Below, in pieces: positions 9,767 through 21,572 of a stretch of 64,000 bases of DNA; position 1 is the stretch's first letter; every line of letters begins with the position of its first letter. Origin of the DNA: Rotaria macrura (Eukaryota > Rotifera > Eurotatoria > Philodinida > Philodinidae); NCBI GenBank assembly GCA_900239685.1, contig OENT01000157.1, positions 1-64,000 of the forward strand. The letters run 5' to 3'. Both the position numbers and the translations under genes were made by a program. Under the pieces are notes generated by a model. That model was given only the letters and a program-made list of their open reading frames with translations, had not been told where the DNA came from and ran no database searches.

Positions 9767-12700
9767 ATGGGTGTCCATGCAAACCTTTTTCTCTTGCTTA
9801 TTATAGTGGTACTTTTCTGTAATGCACACGGACAACGAAGTTTACCCGACGAATTATCTGTGAAACCTACACATGGTCAACCTTGGCCGATGCCTCAATC
9901 AATCAGTACATCGATTAAACGACTTGCTGTTCATCCAGCTCAATTTCATTTTCTTTACAATGATACAAGTGAACGCTGTGATTTGCTAACCAATGCCTTC
10001 AATAGATATTATAAATTAATATTTTTTCCACAAAACTATTGGGATGATATACTAAAACCAGCCTTCTCAGTAAAGAAGACTCCAAACCGAACATTCGAGC
10101 AGAATGCTCGTAGCCTTGATGATGTTAAACTGCTTAAACGACTCAATGTTAACATTCAAAAGCCATGTGATCAATGGCCAAGTTTCGAATCAAATGAATC
10201 CTGTAAGTCGTATTCAAATAGACTTCTAGTAAGTCACTCATCTGAAACTCTTTCATAGAACTATCGGAGATATGTTAAAAGAATTCTTGTACTGCGCGAG
10301 GTACTCAGCGAAAGAATGACCAGATATTCTATTCAATTGTACATAAGTATCATTATTTGCTGAGGTTCTTAAGAATTTTTTCGACTGCCAAGTATTACTG
10401 AAAGGTCTACATTGCGTGTTGTATTTTCATCACTGAAAATTGATAGATAGAAATGTAGAATGTTACAAAAACTGTTAAAATCCATAAAAGAAGAATACTG
10501 ATGTATTACTGAGTAGGGAATATCTTCAATGCTCAGCAGTGTCAGGTATCCAAGATTTTGGAGAAGTGATCACTTCTCCCACGGGAGATGCCACATCTCC
10601 CATGAGAGAAGTAATTTCCTACGCGGGGGATGTGCATATCTAAGGGAGATTATGCATCTCCAACGGCAGATGGCCGCATCTCTCGAGTGTGGGTGTAACA
10701 TCCCCCATGGGAGATGCTGCATATCACGTGTGAGAAGTGAGCACTTCTCCAAAATCTTAGATATGTGACACGGTTCTCAATGTTTACTATTAGCACTTCG
10801 AATCATTCTATAAAATGGTACGAAAGGCAGACATATTTTTCCAAGTAATTTCCTATGACGCAATTTCCAGTTCATTTCGATATTTTGAAGGATCTATGAA
10901 CTAATGAAGAAACACTCTTCGAATATAATATAGAAGTATTCAATTGTAGAGTACTCCAGTGAACGCTCACTTCGTCGCACGACACCTTGTTGCGTTCACT
11001 TCGTCGCAATGATAACTAGTTGCGATAAATTCATCGTATTTAAATGAAAACATGAATTTAATTGGATTAAGTCATTCTGTTTAAGCTGTTACATAATTAA
11101 TTACATGAATGTATACTCTACCGTGTAATTGTTAGAGTAACATAATACGTAGAATACGCATTCAGAGTAGAAAATAACCCTGTTTTACTGATACTGCTAG
11201 AGAACTTATTTTGTTAAAGTTCAAATAATCTGCTATTAAATAAAACTAAAGTATTTCAAGAAAATGGTTTCTGAGAAAATTTTGACCTAAGAAAAACTAC
11301 GATTAAACTAAGATGAAACTCCCTCTCGTTCGAAATTTATCATTCACTCAAATTCTCTGGAACAATTGTTTATGATTAGAAAATATATTTGATAAATACA
11401 TAAATGAATTTAACAAATTTTCCTATCAGTTTCAATTATTCATGCTGCGACTATAAATAAAAATAATCGTAATAAATTTTCGAACATTGTTGTTTTTTAT
11501 CATTATTATGTACAGATGGCGTCTTTGAATTTAAGAGATTTTTAAATTAAAGAAAACTTTTTTAAGCCTAGCTAACTTCGTTTACGGTGAAATAGTGAAG
11601 TTTAAACAAATTTTATAAATTCATATCGACAAAATGCAAAAAGCTTATTGTTCATGATTTTTACTACATTAAAGATAACGACAAGTTAAACATTCATTTT
11701 TAAAAGAATATGTCAAAATTAAAAACTAGAATATCTTATTTTAATTTCTTATTCTATCTATGGTCATATATTTTTTGAAACATCTATGAATCAAATGCTT
11801 TGAATGTTTTATTCGATCACGAAAAATCTTTCAGTTCGAAGGTGTGTCGCGTATAAGAGAAATATGCTTTTCTTTAATTAATTTCCTTGCAATTTTATGG
11901 GGAAACAAGTCCAACACTTTTGTTAGTATCAATTTCAAATACACGAGCAAACATTGGATAGGTCTATTTTTCTTTTTTTTTAAGTTTCCATTATTGAGCA
12001 ATCACATAAAGAAAAACTTGTACACCGGGAAAATTAAATAACAGACTAATCTAAATTCTGTAATTCAATTAATTAATTCTTTCGTCTATGTATGATAAAT
12101 TATCGTGAAAAATTATCATTGCGACGATGTGTCGTGCGACGAAGTGATCACGACTACCCAGGTCGATCATTCCGGATGTTCGTAACGGCGTCTTAAACGG
12201 CACTATTACGGGCCGTATTCCGTTAGCCAGTATTATGATCGGCCGTTTAGTGTAGTGAACGATCATCGCTTTTACAAGAAACGCCCATGGTTTTTCGCCG
12301 TATTTTAGCCGTTGAACGGTATTCCAAAAAAAACGGCCTCCATGCAATATTGCTTTTCGCATGACTTTCGGAGTACCGTTTTACTGATAACATATGGCGA
12401 AAAACCATGGCCGTTTCTTGTAAAAACGATGATCGTTTACAGCACTAAACGGCCGATCATAAAACGGATTGACGGATTACGGCACGCAATAGCACCGTTT
12501 ACGTTCGTTTACGACGCCGTTTTCTTTGACCCGGGGAAGTGTCGTGCGAAGAAGTGTACTAGCACCAGTACTCCATAGTTTTGAAGAAGATTAATAAGCT
12601 GACATTGCTCAGAACTATCACATATGTCCTACTTATAATTTTAAAACAGTTTTATAACATGCTGTAGACTTTTGTCAAAATGACAATCTCAATAATAATC

Positions 12701-14477
12701 GTTTTTGGTGATAAAATATAAATATCATTCATAGATCGGATTTTTCATTTTATAACCAAAAAAATATCCACGCAAAAATAATTTATTGATATTTCTCCTG
12801 TTCGTATAGATACACTCATCATCAAAGGTGATCATGCCATACTCGACGCTGCTTCTGTTTGGGGTGCGCTTCGAGGTCTGGAAACATTTAGTCAACTGAT
12901 ATATTCTGACAGTGATCTTTTGGTATAGTATATAAAGTAATGCTCTTGGATTTGATGACAATTTAAAATTGTTTATAGTTTGCTATAAATGAAACGAGTA
13001 TCTATGATTTCCCTCGTTTTCAACATCGCGGTTTATTATTCGATACATCACTTCATTTTGTTTCTCTAAATACACTCAAAATTAATCTGGTAAAATCTTC
13101 TTCCGTCTGTACAAACCGTAATTATGTTTCATGTGTAAATTTAGGAAGCCATGGCACAAAGTAAACTAAATGTATTTCATTTTCATATTGTTGATGATCC
13201 AGCTTTTCCGTACACGTCACGTACCTTTCCGAAGATGAGCGAAAAAGGCGCTTACGATGAATTGCACATCTATTCACAAGAAGATATTGCTGATTTAATA
13301 GAATTTGCACGGCAACGTGGCATTCGTGTTTTCGTCGAATTCGATTCACCGGGTCACACGAAATCGTGGGGGAAAACCCTGGATATTCTAGCGAGATGTT
13401 ATGATGGAGAGAAACCGACGAAACACTTTGGTCCGATGGATCCTAGTCGAAATACAACATTTGAATTTCTAAAGAATTTTTTTACTGAAATTGCAAATGT
13501 TTTTCCTGATCAATATGTTCATTTGGGTGGTGACGAAGTCGACTTTAACTGCTGGTAATATTGAGCAAGTAAGATATGCTAAAGATATGTATTCTTCATC
13601 TAGGATAAATAACCCGAATATCACCCAATTTATGCAACAGATGGGATTTGGAAAAAATTATTCGCTACTTGAGCAATATTATATGAAACGGTAAATGAAA
13701 CTTAATAGAATCTTTGAATACAACTATAACTTATATTGGTGTCCGATAGATTAATCGATATTGTGAATGAAATCGGAAAGGGATATGCTATATGGCAAGA
13801 GGTTATTGATAATAATGTAACCGTGAAAGCAGATACTATTGTCCAAATTTGGAAAGTTTGTCAGTTGTCTGTTACTTTCTTATGTATGGGCATCGAAATC
13901 TAACTCTAGGAGCCTCAACGCGATGAGCTGGCACGAGTGACGAAGTTAGGCTATCGAACTCTTTTGTCAACATGCTGGTAAATTCATTTCAGGTATTCGT
14001 TTTTCAAAATAAATCTAGTGCTTATATAGGTATTTGAATTATATTTCATACGGCCGAGATTGGATAAAATATTACGAATGTGAACCGTATAATTTTACTG
14101 GTAGATTATATCAATTTTTTTATTCTTTTAATGATTTTTAATGTATATTCATTTGTACGCAGGAACTGAAGAACAAAAGAAATTGGTCATCGGTGGTGAA
14201 GCTTGTATGTGGGGTGGTAAGTATCTATTAACAAGGAACATGAGCGAGTGTACGCACATTTTTCTTTATAGAATTCGTCGATGATACCAATATTATTGCA
14301 AGAACATGGCCACGTGCAGCAGCTCCTGCTGAACGATTGTGGTCGTCGATTGATGTTAAGGATGCAAAGATAGCGGCTCCTCGACTTGAAGAACATCGTT
14401 GTCGTTATGTGAGACGAGGGATACCGGCTGAACCTGTGAATGGACCTGGCTTCTGTTCAATAGAGTATAAAGGATGA
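9767..14477 (+). CDS. HEX: Beta-hexosaminidase (GH20), 10 exons
   Basis: Lysosomal enzyme family removing terminal N-acetyl-hexosamines from glycoconjugates. Exons: 9767-10202, 12810-12922, 12979-13089, 13145-13554, 13604-13690, 13750-13855, 13910-13977, 14030-14100, 14163-14216, 14272-14477; 553 residues, against about 530-556 in vertebrate HEXA/HEXB. There is an N-terminal signal peptide (residues 1 to about 23), then the GH20 accessory domain with [14 protein letters not shown], then the barrel. Catalytic motifs are intact: HIVDDP (D237/D238), SPGHTKSWG, and [11 protein letters not shown] with the acid/base pair D350-E351; WQEV and GGEACMWG also match. Oddity: in [10 protein letters not shown] residue 208 is Leu where HEXA/HEXB have an invariant substrate-binding Arg. 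Intron 1 is 2.6 kb and full of transposons; the others are 49-62 bp. Confidence 0.95.
10539..10771. mobile_element. Palindromic MITE in hexosaminidase intron 1
   Basis: About 233 bp with long inverted ends. The left side holds CAAGATTTTGGAGAAGTG and the right side its complement CACTTCTCCAAAATCTT, with the match extending outward to GTGTCA/TGACAC. The interior alternates GGGAGATG and CATCTCCC words in both orientations, so several local hairpins are possible. No coding potential beyond chance. The target duplication is uncertain; a TA duplication is possible if the element starts at TCCAAG. Confidence 0.75.
10959..12566. mobile_element. Non-autonomous TIR element with perfect 9-bp target duplication (MULE-like)
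   Basis: The element starts GTGAACGCTCACTTCGTCG. The reverse complement of its right end starts GGTGCTAGTACACTTCTTCG, and both continue into CGCACGACAC, an imperfect inverted repeat of about 27 bp. The 9-bp word AGTACTCCA flanks it on both sides (10950-10958 and 12567-12575). A 9-bp duplication is typical of Mutator-like elements, so that class is inferred. The 1.6-kb interior has no transposase frame. The left-end sequence recurs in inverted form at about 12112-12150, inside the right end, just before the nested hairpin. Confidence 0.75.
12163..12537. repeat. Giant near-perfect hairpin (about 375 bp) nested in the TIR element
   Basis: The left arm (for example GATCGGCCGTTTAGTG near 12239, CATGGTTTTTCGCC near 12286) is the inverted copy of the right arm (GGCGAAAAACCATGG near 12395, CACTAAACGGCCGATC near 12443). 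Pairing extends with few mismatches to both ends, with the centre near 12343. It is GC-richer than its surroundings. Direct copies of GTGTCGTGCGAcGAAGTG (17 of 18 identical) flank it at about 12129 and 12538, which suggests an insertion into the right end of the surrounding element. The two open frames inside it are by-products of the palindrome. Confidence 0.8.
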
Positions 14478-14549
14478 AACCATAAGACGCTTTTTTTCAA
14501 CGATAAAAACCATATTACTTATGGTGTAACCATTCTATCTTAATTCATC

Positions 14550-14555
14550 AATAAA
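14550..14555 (+). terminator. Poly(A) signal of the hexosaminidase gene
   Basis: AATAAA 73 bases after the TGA stop codon at 14475-14477; the only canonical signal nearby. Confidence 0.65.
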
Positions 14556-16755
14556 TTAGGTTGTTTACTTCTCAACTTGGATTTCTGTCATATTCGAGAA
14601 TAATCAAAATAACAAAAAGAAAATCATCGATAAACATCTAACACGGTCCATGATTACTCGTATAAAAAAATCTAATGAATATTATGTATCACGAATTTTA
14701 AACCAGAATCGGTACTATGAAGAAAGAATAAGATAGTTTAAAATTTCTTCTCATTCTCTAATTATAAAACAGTGCTTTTCAGTCTATGAAAAAATTGTAA
14801 CATGTTTCTCATATTGGTTCTACTGTTTTTGAATAGATGAAATGAGTTCTTGTTTCCAACATTCCTTTAATTAAAAATACGTTTCGTATCGTCAAACTAT
14901 TGTTAACTTCATTTTATTTAAAAAAAGTGATATGCTTATACATTTGTAGAGCTTGCTAATATAATTGTCGGAGAGCAAATAGACTACGTCAATAGCTAAA
15001 CTCATCTTCAGACCACTGAATGTTGTTCATATTAGGATGGAGCAAGTGACATGGTGAGTATTCATGCTCATTTTCATCAGCCAGTATGGAAAATGTCAAG
15101 AAACCTTAGCCTTTAAACTGTTAAAAGAGTTGATGCTAAAGAATAACGTATCGTAATCATTCATGCACTCTTTAAAATATAATTTTGTAGGAAAAAGAAA
15201 ATTCTTTTCTGCAACTATTGAACCATCTACATCAAAAATAGTGAATGGTGCATTCGCAAAACTAATCTACAAAATCAATTATGACATAGTTCATCGGAAG
15301 AAACACATGGAACTTTAACTGATTACAATGTTGTATATATGTAGAATTAGTTTTTCTCTCACATGAGTGCATGCTTTCATACTAATAAGTCAACATACAG
15401 TAAATATTTTTACCACTCAGAAAAAGCGAATAAAATTCATCGTATGAAAATGTTAAAGAAAAACAGATCGTCTCAATATGTCTATGATGATAACAGTCCA
15501 TTTTCTGTGGACGTGTTCTTTTTCGTCTGCATTAGTTCTTCTCACTTCAACTTTCTTATCTTTTAAAATTTTCTCTTATTCTCAATAAACATTTATGATG
15601 TGCGAGATAAAAAATTTTCAAATATAAAGTTGCTCCATTACCAACATGCCTGAAAACGTCAATAACTGAATTCTCAAAAGTTGTCTACGCATGCTTATTT
15701 TAATAAACACATTAGTATCACTAGTGTTTTAAATACACCCAGTATTCTAAACCGTATTTTTAACATCCATAATATTACAAATTCGATCAAATTAGAGATC
15801 AATCCCTTAAAGATTAAAAGTCAAGAGGACGACTGAGGATGTGGTGGTGGATACGTGTGTGTGAATATAAAAAGCGAGGCAAGCATCCACTCTCCCACAT
15901 CCACACCTAGTTTGCATCTCAACAAATATGACTTTCCTACAGTTATTATATCAGTCAAGTAGATAAATAGGAATTTTTTCAAAATTACATCTGCATTACC
16001 AATCCACTAACTTTTAGACATAAAGCTCAATTTATTACTTGTTAATACATTGTAGCGAAATTTACGTAAATCAGTCTACGAAAAACATAATAAAAAACTT
16101 TCATTTGATAAAATGTCTCGTCATTCATTGTAAATTATCGGCACATACATCAATGATCAGTTCTGTTGAGATAGAACCCAAACTTTACTGTACTTGACGA
16201 AGAACAAAGTACTTCGAGTCAGCTGATGGATGTCAGCAAATATGAAACAGAACTGTTCAAAACCATTTTTCACATTGTTTATGGCAATTTTGATCCTTTA
16301 ATATCTTACTATCGAGTTAATATGTTGCCTTATTGAATTAGAAAAGAATGCTCCGGTGCATGAAAACCAAAAAATTGTTGTTAATCGTATATAATAAAAC
16401 TAAACAAGACATAGTCGATTTTAGAAATAGAGTACCCAGTCATATAAAAACGCATGTGAATTCGCACAAAGATCAGTAATTGAGTGTTTCTTGTTCATAA
16501 GTGAGCTCTATGATTGTGAGCGAAGCACTCCCATATTTTCTCGTCTTGTAATTTTTTCTTTATGGATTTGAATGAGGTTTTCCTCGGTTTTTTGTCTTCT
16601 TGCATAATGATAAACAAAAGTATGTTAAAACAAGTGGAAAATCCACTAATTTCAGCCGTAAGATTAGAAAAACGCTAATAGAAGTAAGTTGACATGCAGA
16701 ATGATTTGAACATAAACTATAAGGGTAAATAGACACAAACAATTTATCTGCTCAA
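14556..16755. other. Intergenic region; one short inverted repeat
   Basis: No gene was recognised between the convergent hexosaminidase and calpain genes. At 15837-15902 a small inverted repeat stands out: GGATGTGG and GTGGAT on the left pair with ATCCAC and CCACATCC on the right, around a loop containing TATAAAAAG. The open frame at 15363..15566 has no recognisable domain. Confidence 0.5.
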
Positions 16756-18649
16756 TTATGTCTTCTGGGAATATTCATTAACTAATGATGATAGACGAGC
16801 CGTCGCTAAGGATGGATTTCTTTTTTTTGGAACTTCATTCGTAATGTTGGTTCTTTTAGGTATGTTCGTTGCCATTACTTTTCTAACTGGCGATAATGTT
16901 TTTCTCGCCGTTACTGTTGTTGTTTTTCTTGTTGGTGACGCCGATGTTCTTGCTGTATTGGTTCTTGTGGATGTTTCATCCTCCGAGGGAGGTGGCACTG
17001 GTAATTTTCTTTCTGTCGGATCAAGAGTGTACGGTACATCGCACAAAATATCAAGTTCATATTTTCCATATGAATTTGGTTCAAAGCAAGTAGGCAACAC
17101 ATAATATTCTTCTCCAGCATTTAGTTGAACCAATCGTGATATTGATCTAGCACGCAAAAAATTTGGTTCTTCGTTGTTTGTAGCCGATATGACATATATA
17201 CCAATGGGGTGATGTTGACTAAGTGGTACAAGTGTTGGAAATGATTGATGAAGAATAAATCGAACTTGAGATGTGTTCGTAATTGTAAGAAGATACGCAG
17301 GATTCTTGTAAAATGTTAATGTTGTTGATTTATTTCGTCTTCCACCGGCATTCTCTCGATGCCATTCTCCATGAACTGTTTGAAGATTTTGTTGATACAA
17401 GCTAATCCAATTACACAGGTCTACTGTGGGTAACAGTTGCTTAGAAAAAACTTGAAGCCAGAATGATGCATTGATATTTGGATAGTAAGTAGATAAAACA
17501 GCTGCATATTTTTGTCCTTTTTTAACTTCAATGTCGATATTAAGTGCTACTTCGCGCTTGTTCCAAAATTTCGATTGATATAATACATCATAATTGTCAT
17601 GGATAGGTATGGTATGAGATTTAAGTTGAATAATCGACATACCTAATTGTGCATAACTGAGTTTAACATCCGTTTCAGTTCGTTGATGTCTTTGATCGAT
17701 TGTGTGACCCAAAACAAGTATTGTATTCTTTAAATATGACGAAGGAAGAATAATGAATGGATTTCGATAAAACGTTGAAAAATTCGAACAGCCGCCACTC
17801 GTCATAGCTGACCAATCGCCAGAGAGAAGCTGGCGAGATTCAACATTTAAATGACATATTTGAATGCGATTACACGATCGCTTTAGTTCTGACCATGCAA
17901 GTAGTTGAGTTCCTGGCGTATTCGGCCACAACGGATGACGCTTGGAAATTAAAGTGAAAAATGCCTAGACAAAAAATTACACAAAACCACACGGTGACTA
18001 TTGTACGTATATGTCTTCTTACGTTACGTGCACGACTATTTTCTCTAGTGACATGATTAATACCGTGCGGATTATGTATAAGAACATATTTTTCTCGTGT
18101 TTGTTGATAAACAAAAGTTGCCAAAATAGAATATGCATGATTAATTCGTAGTCCACTAGCAGTATTAGCTGTTGTCGCACCGCTGGTTACAACCGATCCA
18201 CACGTTATCAAAGCATTTCCTTCGGCTAAACCTTTCTCTATTTTATCCCATATTAGTTGATCATTTGGTTCCAATTCTTCCACTGGTTTTCCTAATAAAT
18301 CATATAGTGCTTCCGATGTATTTCCACCAATTAAATTTTCATATCGTCCTCCATAAAATTGAGCATAGGCTTGCTCGATTATGTAAGGCCATTGAATATC
18401 CGAGACCGTTGAACGACAATATTGATAGTCACTTGTTAGTGACTCAGCTACTATAGGTATTTCAACACGTTGTCCTTGTCGATAGAAACTGCATGTGAGT
18501 GGTGAAAGTGAAATAATCGATTTTAGAAGCTGAGGTTTACAAGAAGCTAATGCTTGAAGTGAAGCAATAAGAAAACAATTTCCCAATGGACCTTGCTCAA
18601 GATCACCGTGATATGGCTCACGATTTGATGGCCAAACGTTAGTAGACAT
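16756..18649 (-). CDS. Calpain-like cysteine protease with two C2-like domains
   Basis: Two exons, 18649-18023 and 17964-16756, joined across a 58-bp intron; 611 residues. The papain-like calpain core shows QGPLGNC (Cys25), GLRINHAYSIL (His171) and IHNPHG (Asn193), giving a complete Cys-His-Asn triad. Two calpain C2-like (domain III) modules follow, each with the G-x-W ... T-F-Y-x-N-P signature (SGDWSAMTSGG and GEWHRENAGG), then a Ser/Thr/Lys/Arg-rich, probably disordered tail of about 90 residues. A core plus two C2-like domains and no EF-hands recalls CAPN10/CAPN7 calpains. Oddities: the usual N-terminal segment (LF-x-D-x-x-FP) is absent, Phe follows the catalytic Cys where Trp is usual, and RNPWG is replaced by HNPHG. 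The ATG at 18649 is the first in frame; upstream codons lack an ATG. Confidence 0.87.
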
Positions 18650-18710
18650 CGAAAGAAAAACAACAGAGTATGAACAACCCACAAAAATAAACGTACCGAA
18701 ATGATCAAAA

Positions 18711-18718
18711 TTTATATA
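18711..18718 (-). promoter_or_regulatory. TATA box candidate for the calpain gene
   Basis: On the minus strand this reads TATATAAA, ending 61 bases upstream of the calpain ATG. The distance fits a short 5' leader and supports the idea that no upstream coding exon exists. AT-richness makes chance occurrence possible. Confidence 0.4.
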
Positions 18719-20821
18719 TGTGTATATATAATATTATTTCGATTCGTTCTTATCAAACTACGTCAAAGAATGTTTTACTGTGACTTTGTAATGTTGTCAC
18801 TCGTAGTTATGACTATTATCACTGCAATTGTTCTTGGAAACAACAATGATTTCTAAATAAGTAAAAAAAATAAGGAGACAAATACGATCGTTGCGAAATT
18901 CTTGTTTCATATTCATCACATTGTTTCGAACTATGGTTTTCTATACTTGCGAATGATTGAATTAATTTTAGCGCATTATTGAAGTAATCTGATATTTTTA
19001 CTTTTTGAATAAACAGTGAATCATGATGCATACCGATAAATAACAAATCGATGACAAATTTGACTTAAAATTATTCATTCACAGTGTTGCTATAGAAAAA
19101 GAAACATTTGAAGTAACAGTTTTTACGTACGTAACATTGATTATCTTTTACTTGCACCACTAATATGAAAAGAGTTTACAGCAGAAGCAAAAGAATCATA
19201 TTTTAACTGATAGTAAGCAACCAAAAACGAATCATATGCCAAAAAGTGTTTCTTTTTCGATTCCATATTGGTGAAATGATTCAAAGCTTATTGAACTTAT
19301 GTGTCTTATGTTATCTTTAAAGATTTCAATTGAATTCATAATTTAAAAGAAAACAGTTAAACAATGCATCCGACTCATGTTCTTTGCCAACATTTAAGTG
19401 ACACTATAGAGCATGTGACATTTACAGTTTGATGGTGCCATGTGCATTCTTTTTCTATGAGTCATAGAAAGATGAAATCTTTCATATTTGCTCTAAAAAC
19501 GAAAAATACGAAACATTATTTACATTCATCGTTACGTTTCAATTATGATTAAATCAAGAATCATTTTTATTTTCATTCAACGCTTTGGATTACTTATTCT
19601 ATACTACGTTGAAATGTCACCAATAATCGATAGCGAAAACGTCGGTATCTTTTTAAATTTCATGCAAACAGTTTATGTTTAAATAAAGTCATAGTCAAAT
19701 TTAAGGTAACATTTCATGTTGTCAATTCATTCTCTACATTCTAGTAGCTATGGCTCAATTGTCGTCTCACAGATACGTTAGATTTTGCTTTATCTACGTA
19801 TGTGGTACATTCAGTCATTTATGTTGAGAAATGAAAGTGAGAAAAGTAAGACTGTTCTTTAAAAATTATGACAGAAAAATGAACAAAAATCATGACACTT
19901 TATGTATTTTGATCGGAAAATATGTTGTTCATCACTGATTCTTGCTCGAACATATTTCACCAACAATGTATCTCAGCTTTTTACTACTTTGATTTCTTCT
20001 AAAAACCATATTTTGTATCCACCATCATTTATATATACATTATTCATTATCAAAAGACGATACACTAACTGACTATGGACACTGAACGTGATATTCTACT
20101 AAACAATGACCAAAATTTGCTGAATTTAAAATGGCATCAATATGTCAATACTAATCTTCCTCACGATTTCTAATATGCAAGCCTGCCTAAAACAGGCAGG
20201 TAGTAGATTGTTGTAGTCGATGAGTGTATAAGTTTAGAATGACAATTCAACAATGACATTCTCGATGCAATGCCTTTTCTAAAAAGAGCATAGAGTAAGT
20301 AAGTGTTGTCGAGTGTTTTCTAAATTGATAATCTTAAGAAGCATATTGTCTTCAAGTCATACAAGCAAAGAAATAAAAAAGTATCTGTGCAAATAATGAA
20401 TAGTTAGTGAAAGAAAGAAATAATTGTTTTCTTGTACATGCACAGACGATCTGAAGATTGAATCTATGAGCCTCAAATTGGACGATATATACTCACTACA
20501 AGTTATAGTTTTTCAATAGTTTTTTTTTGCATTCTATTTGCGTTTCGGAATTTTCTGATTGAATCGTTCGAGCACCGTTTTTTAAAATATCGAGTTTATC
20601 AATGCATTTTATATATAACATAGTCAAAGATCATCTTAATATTTACGATTCGGCTCTTTAAGATTCTACTACAGTGCGATCTTCAACTGCAACAAGATCA
20701 TCAATTCATCGTACTGATAACAATCTGATGTTATTTTTCTAAAATTAGAAATATTTACAGAATGAAAAACAAATTGTCATAAAGCTGCTTCATAATAATG
20801 ATGCGTCTAAATGCCTGAGAA
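18719..20821. other. Intergenic region without supported genes
   Basis: About 2.1 kb, AT-rich, with no convincing coding signal on either strand. A short perfect hairpin (CCTGCCT ... AGGCAGG) lies at about 20183-20203. It is bounded on the right by the hAT relic. Confidence 0.5.
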
Positions 20822-20829
20822 CCTATGAT

Positions 20830-21572
20830 TAGAGCCCTGCAGGTTGTAGATAACCAGCCCTGTCAGGGCAGGGCAAGTTACAGGGTACCAGTAGCGTAAT
20901 CTGCGACCTGCAACTAATATTATGTAATACATGTAGTTGACCTCTTTCCAGAATGATTTGATGAGAAAAGGCTGAAACTGATAGTGAATAAAAAATCATT
21001 TTAGATTGGTTGCCAATGCATTCAATAGAAATAATAGATATGTGCTTTAGCAGTATATTTTTTGTGTTTCTGAACATCTACAATTAATTCTATTGTACAT
21101 ATATTACTTTTCTGAGTGTGAGCTTTATTATTTTTATTCTTTTGTCCATTATTATAATTACTTAATCGTCGGAAAGGATAAAAACATGTTGCACTATCAA
21201 TAGCATGTTCTACCATATATTCTTAAGACGATCATTATGAATAATTTCATATTCGAAATTCCTGCAAGTTCGGCTACATCAGAGCGTGTTTTTAGCTCAT
21301 CAGGTCGAATATTTGAGAAAAGAAGACAATTTTTAAATCCCGATATTGTTGATGATATTTTAATGATAGGAAATTTTCGAAATGAATGATTTCGTGCGTT
21401 TCGTTGTGTAATTGAAACGAATTGAACGAAATTGTATAATATAATCATGTGAAAGTTCGAATTTTTCTCAATTATAAAAAAGTACAGGGCAGGGCAGGTT
21501 AAAGGTTACGAAAAAATGTTCCAGGGCAGGGCAAGTCCTGGTTGACAAAATCTTGTAAGTTGCAGTCCTCCA
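20830..21572 (+). mobile_element. Internally deleted hAT element with 8-bp target duplication
   Basis: 743 bp flanked by identical 8-bp words CCTATGAT (20822-20829 and 21573-21580), the hAT-type duplication. The ends form an imperfect inverted repeat: the left reads TAGAGCCCTGCAGGTTGTA and the right, reverse-complemented, TGGAGGACTGCAACTTACA. CAGGGCAGGGC-type words repeat near both ends, as in subterminal repeats. The interior retains only the tail of a hAT transposase (see 21237-21389), so it is a deletion derivative that can move only with help. Confidence 0.85.
21237..21389 (+). pseudogene. hAT transposase C-terminal (dimerisation) remnant
   Basis: Fifty codons reading PASSATSERVFSSSGRIFEK followed by RRQFLNPDIVDDILMIGNF. 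This is the hallmark of the hAT C-terminal dimerisation region (P-A-S/T-S-A-x-S-E-R-x-F-S ... R-L/F-x-P-x-x-V). An in-frame stop lies shortly upstream, so the catalytic DDE core is missing. It lies wholly inside the element at 20830-21572 and shares its orientation. Confidence 0.88.

Noticed and set aside
12069..12578. Two open frames on opposite strands sharing the peptide YGEKPW
   Set aside because: Both arise from the two arms of the giant hairpin; the shared peptide follows from the inverted repeat.
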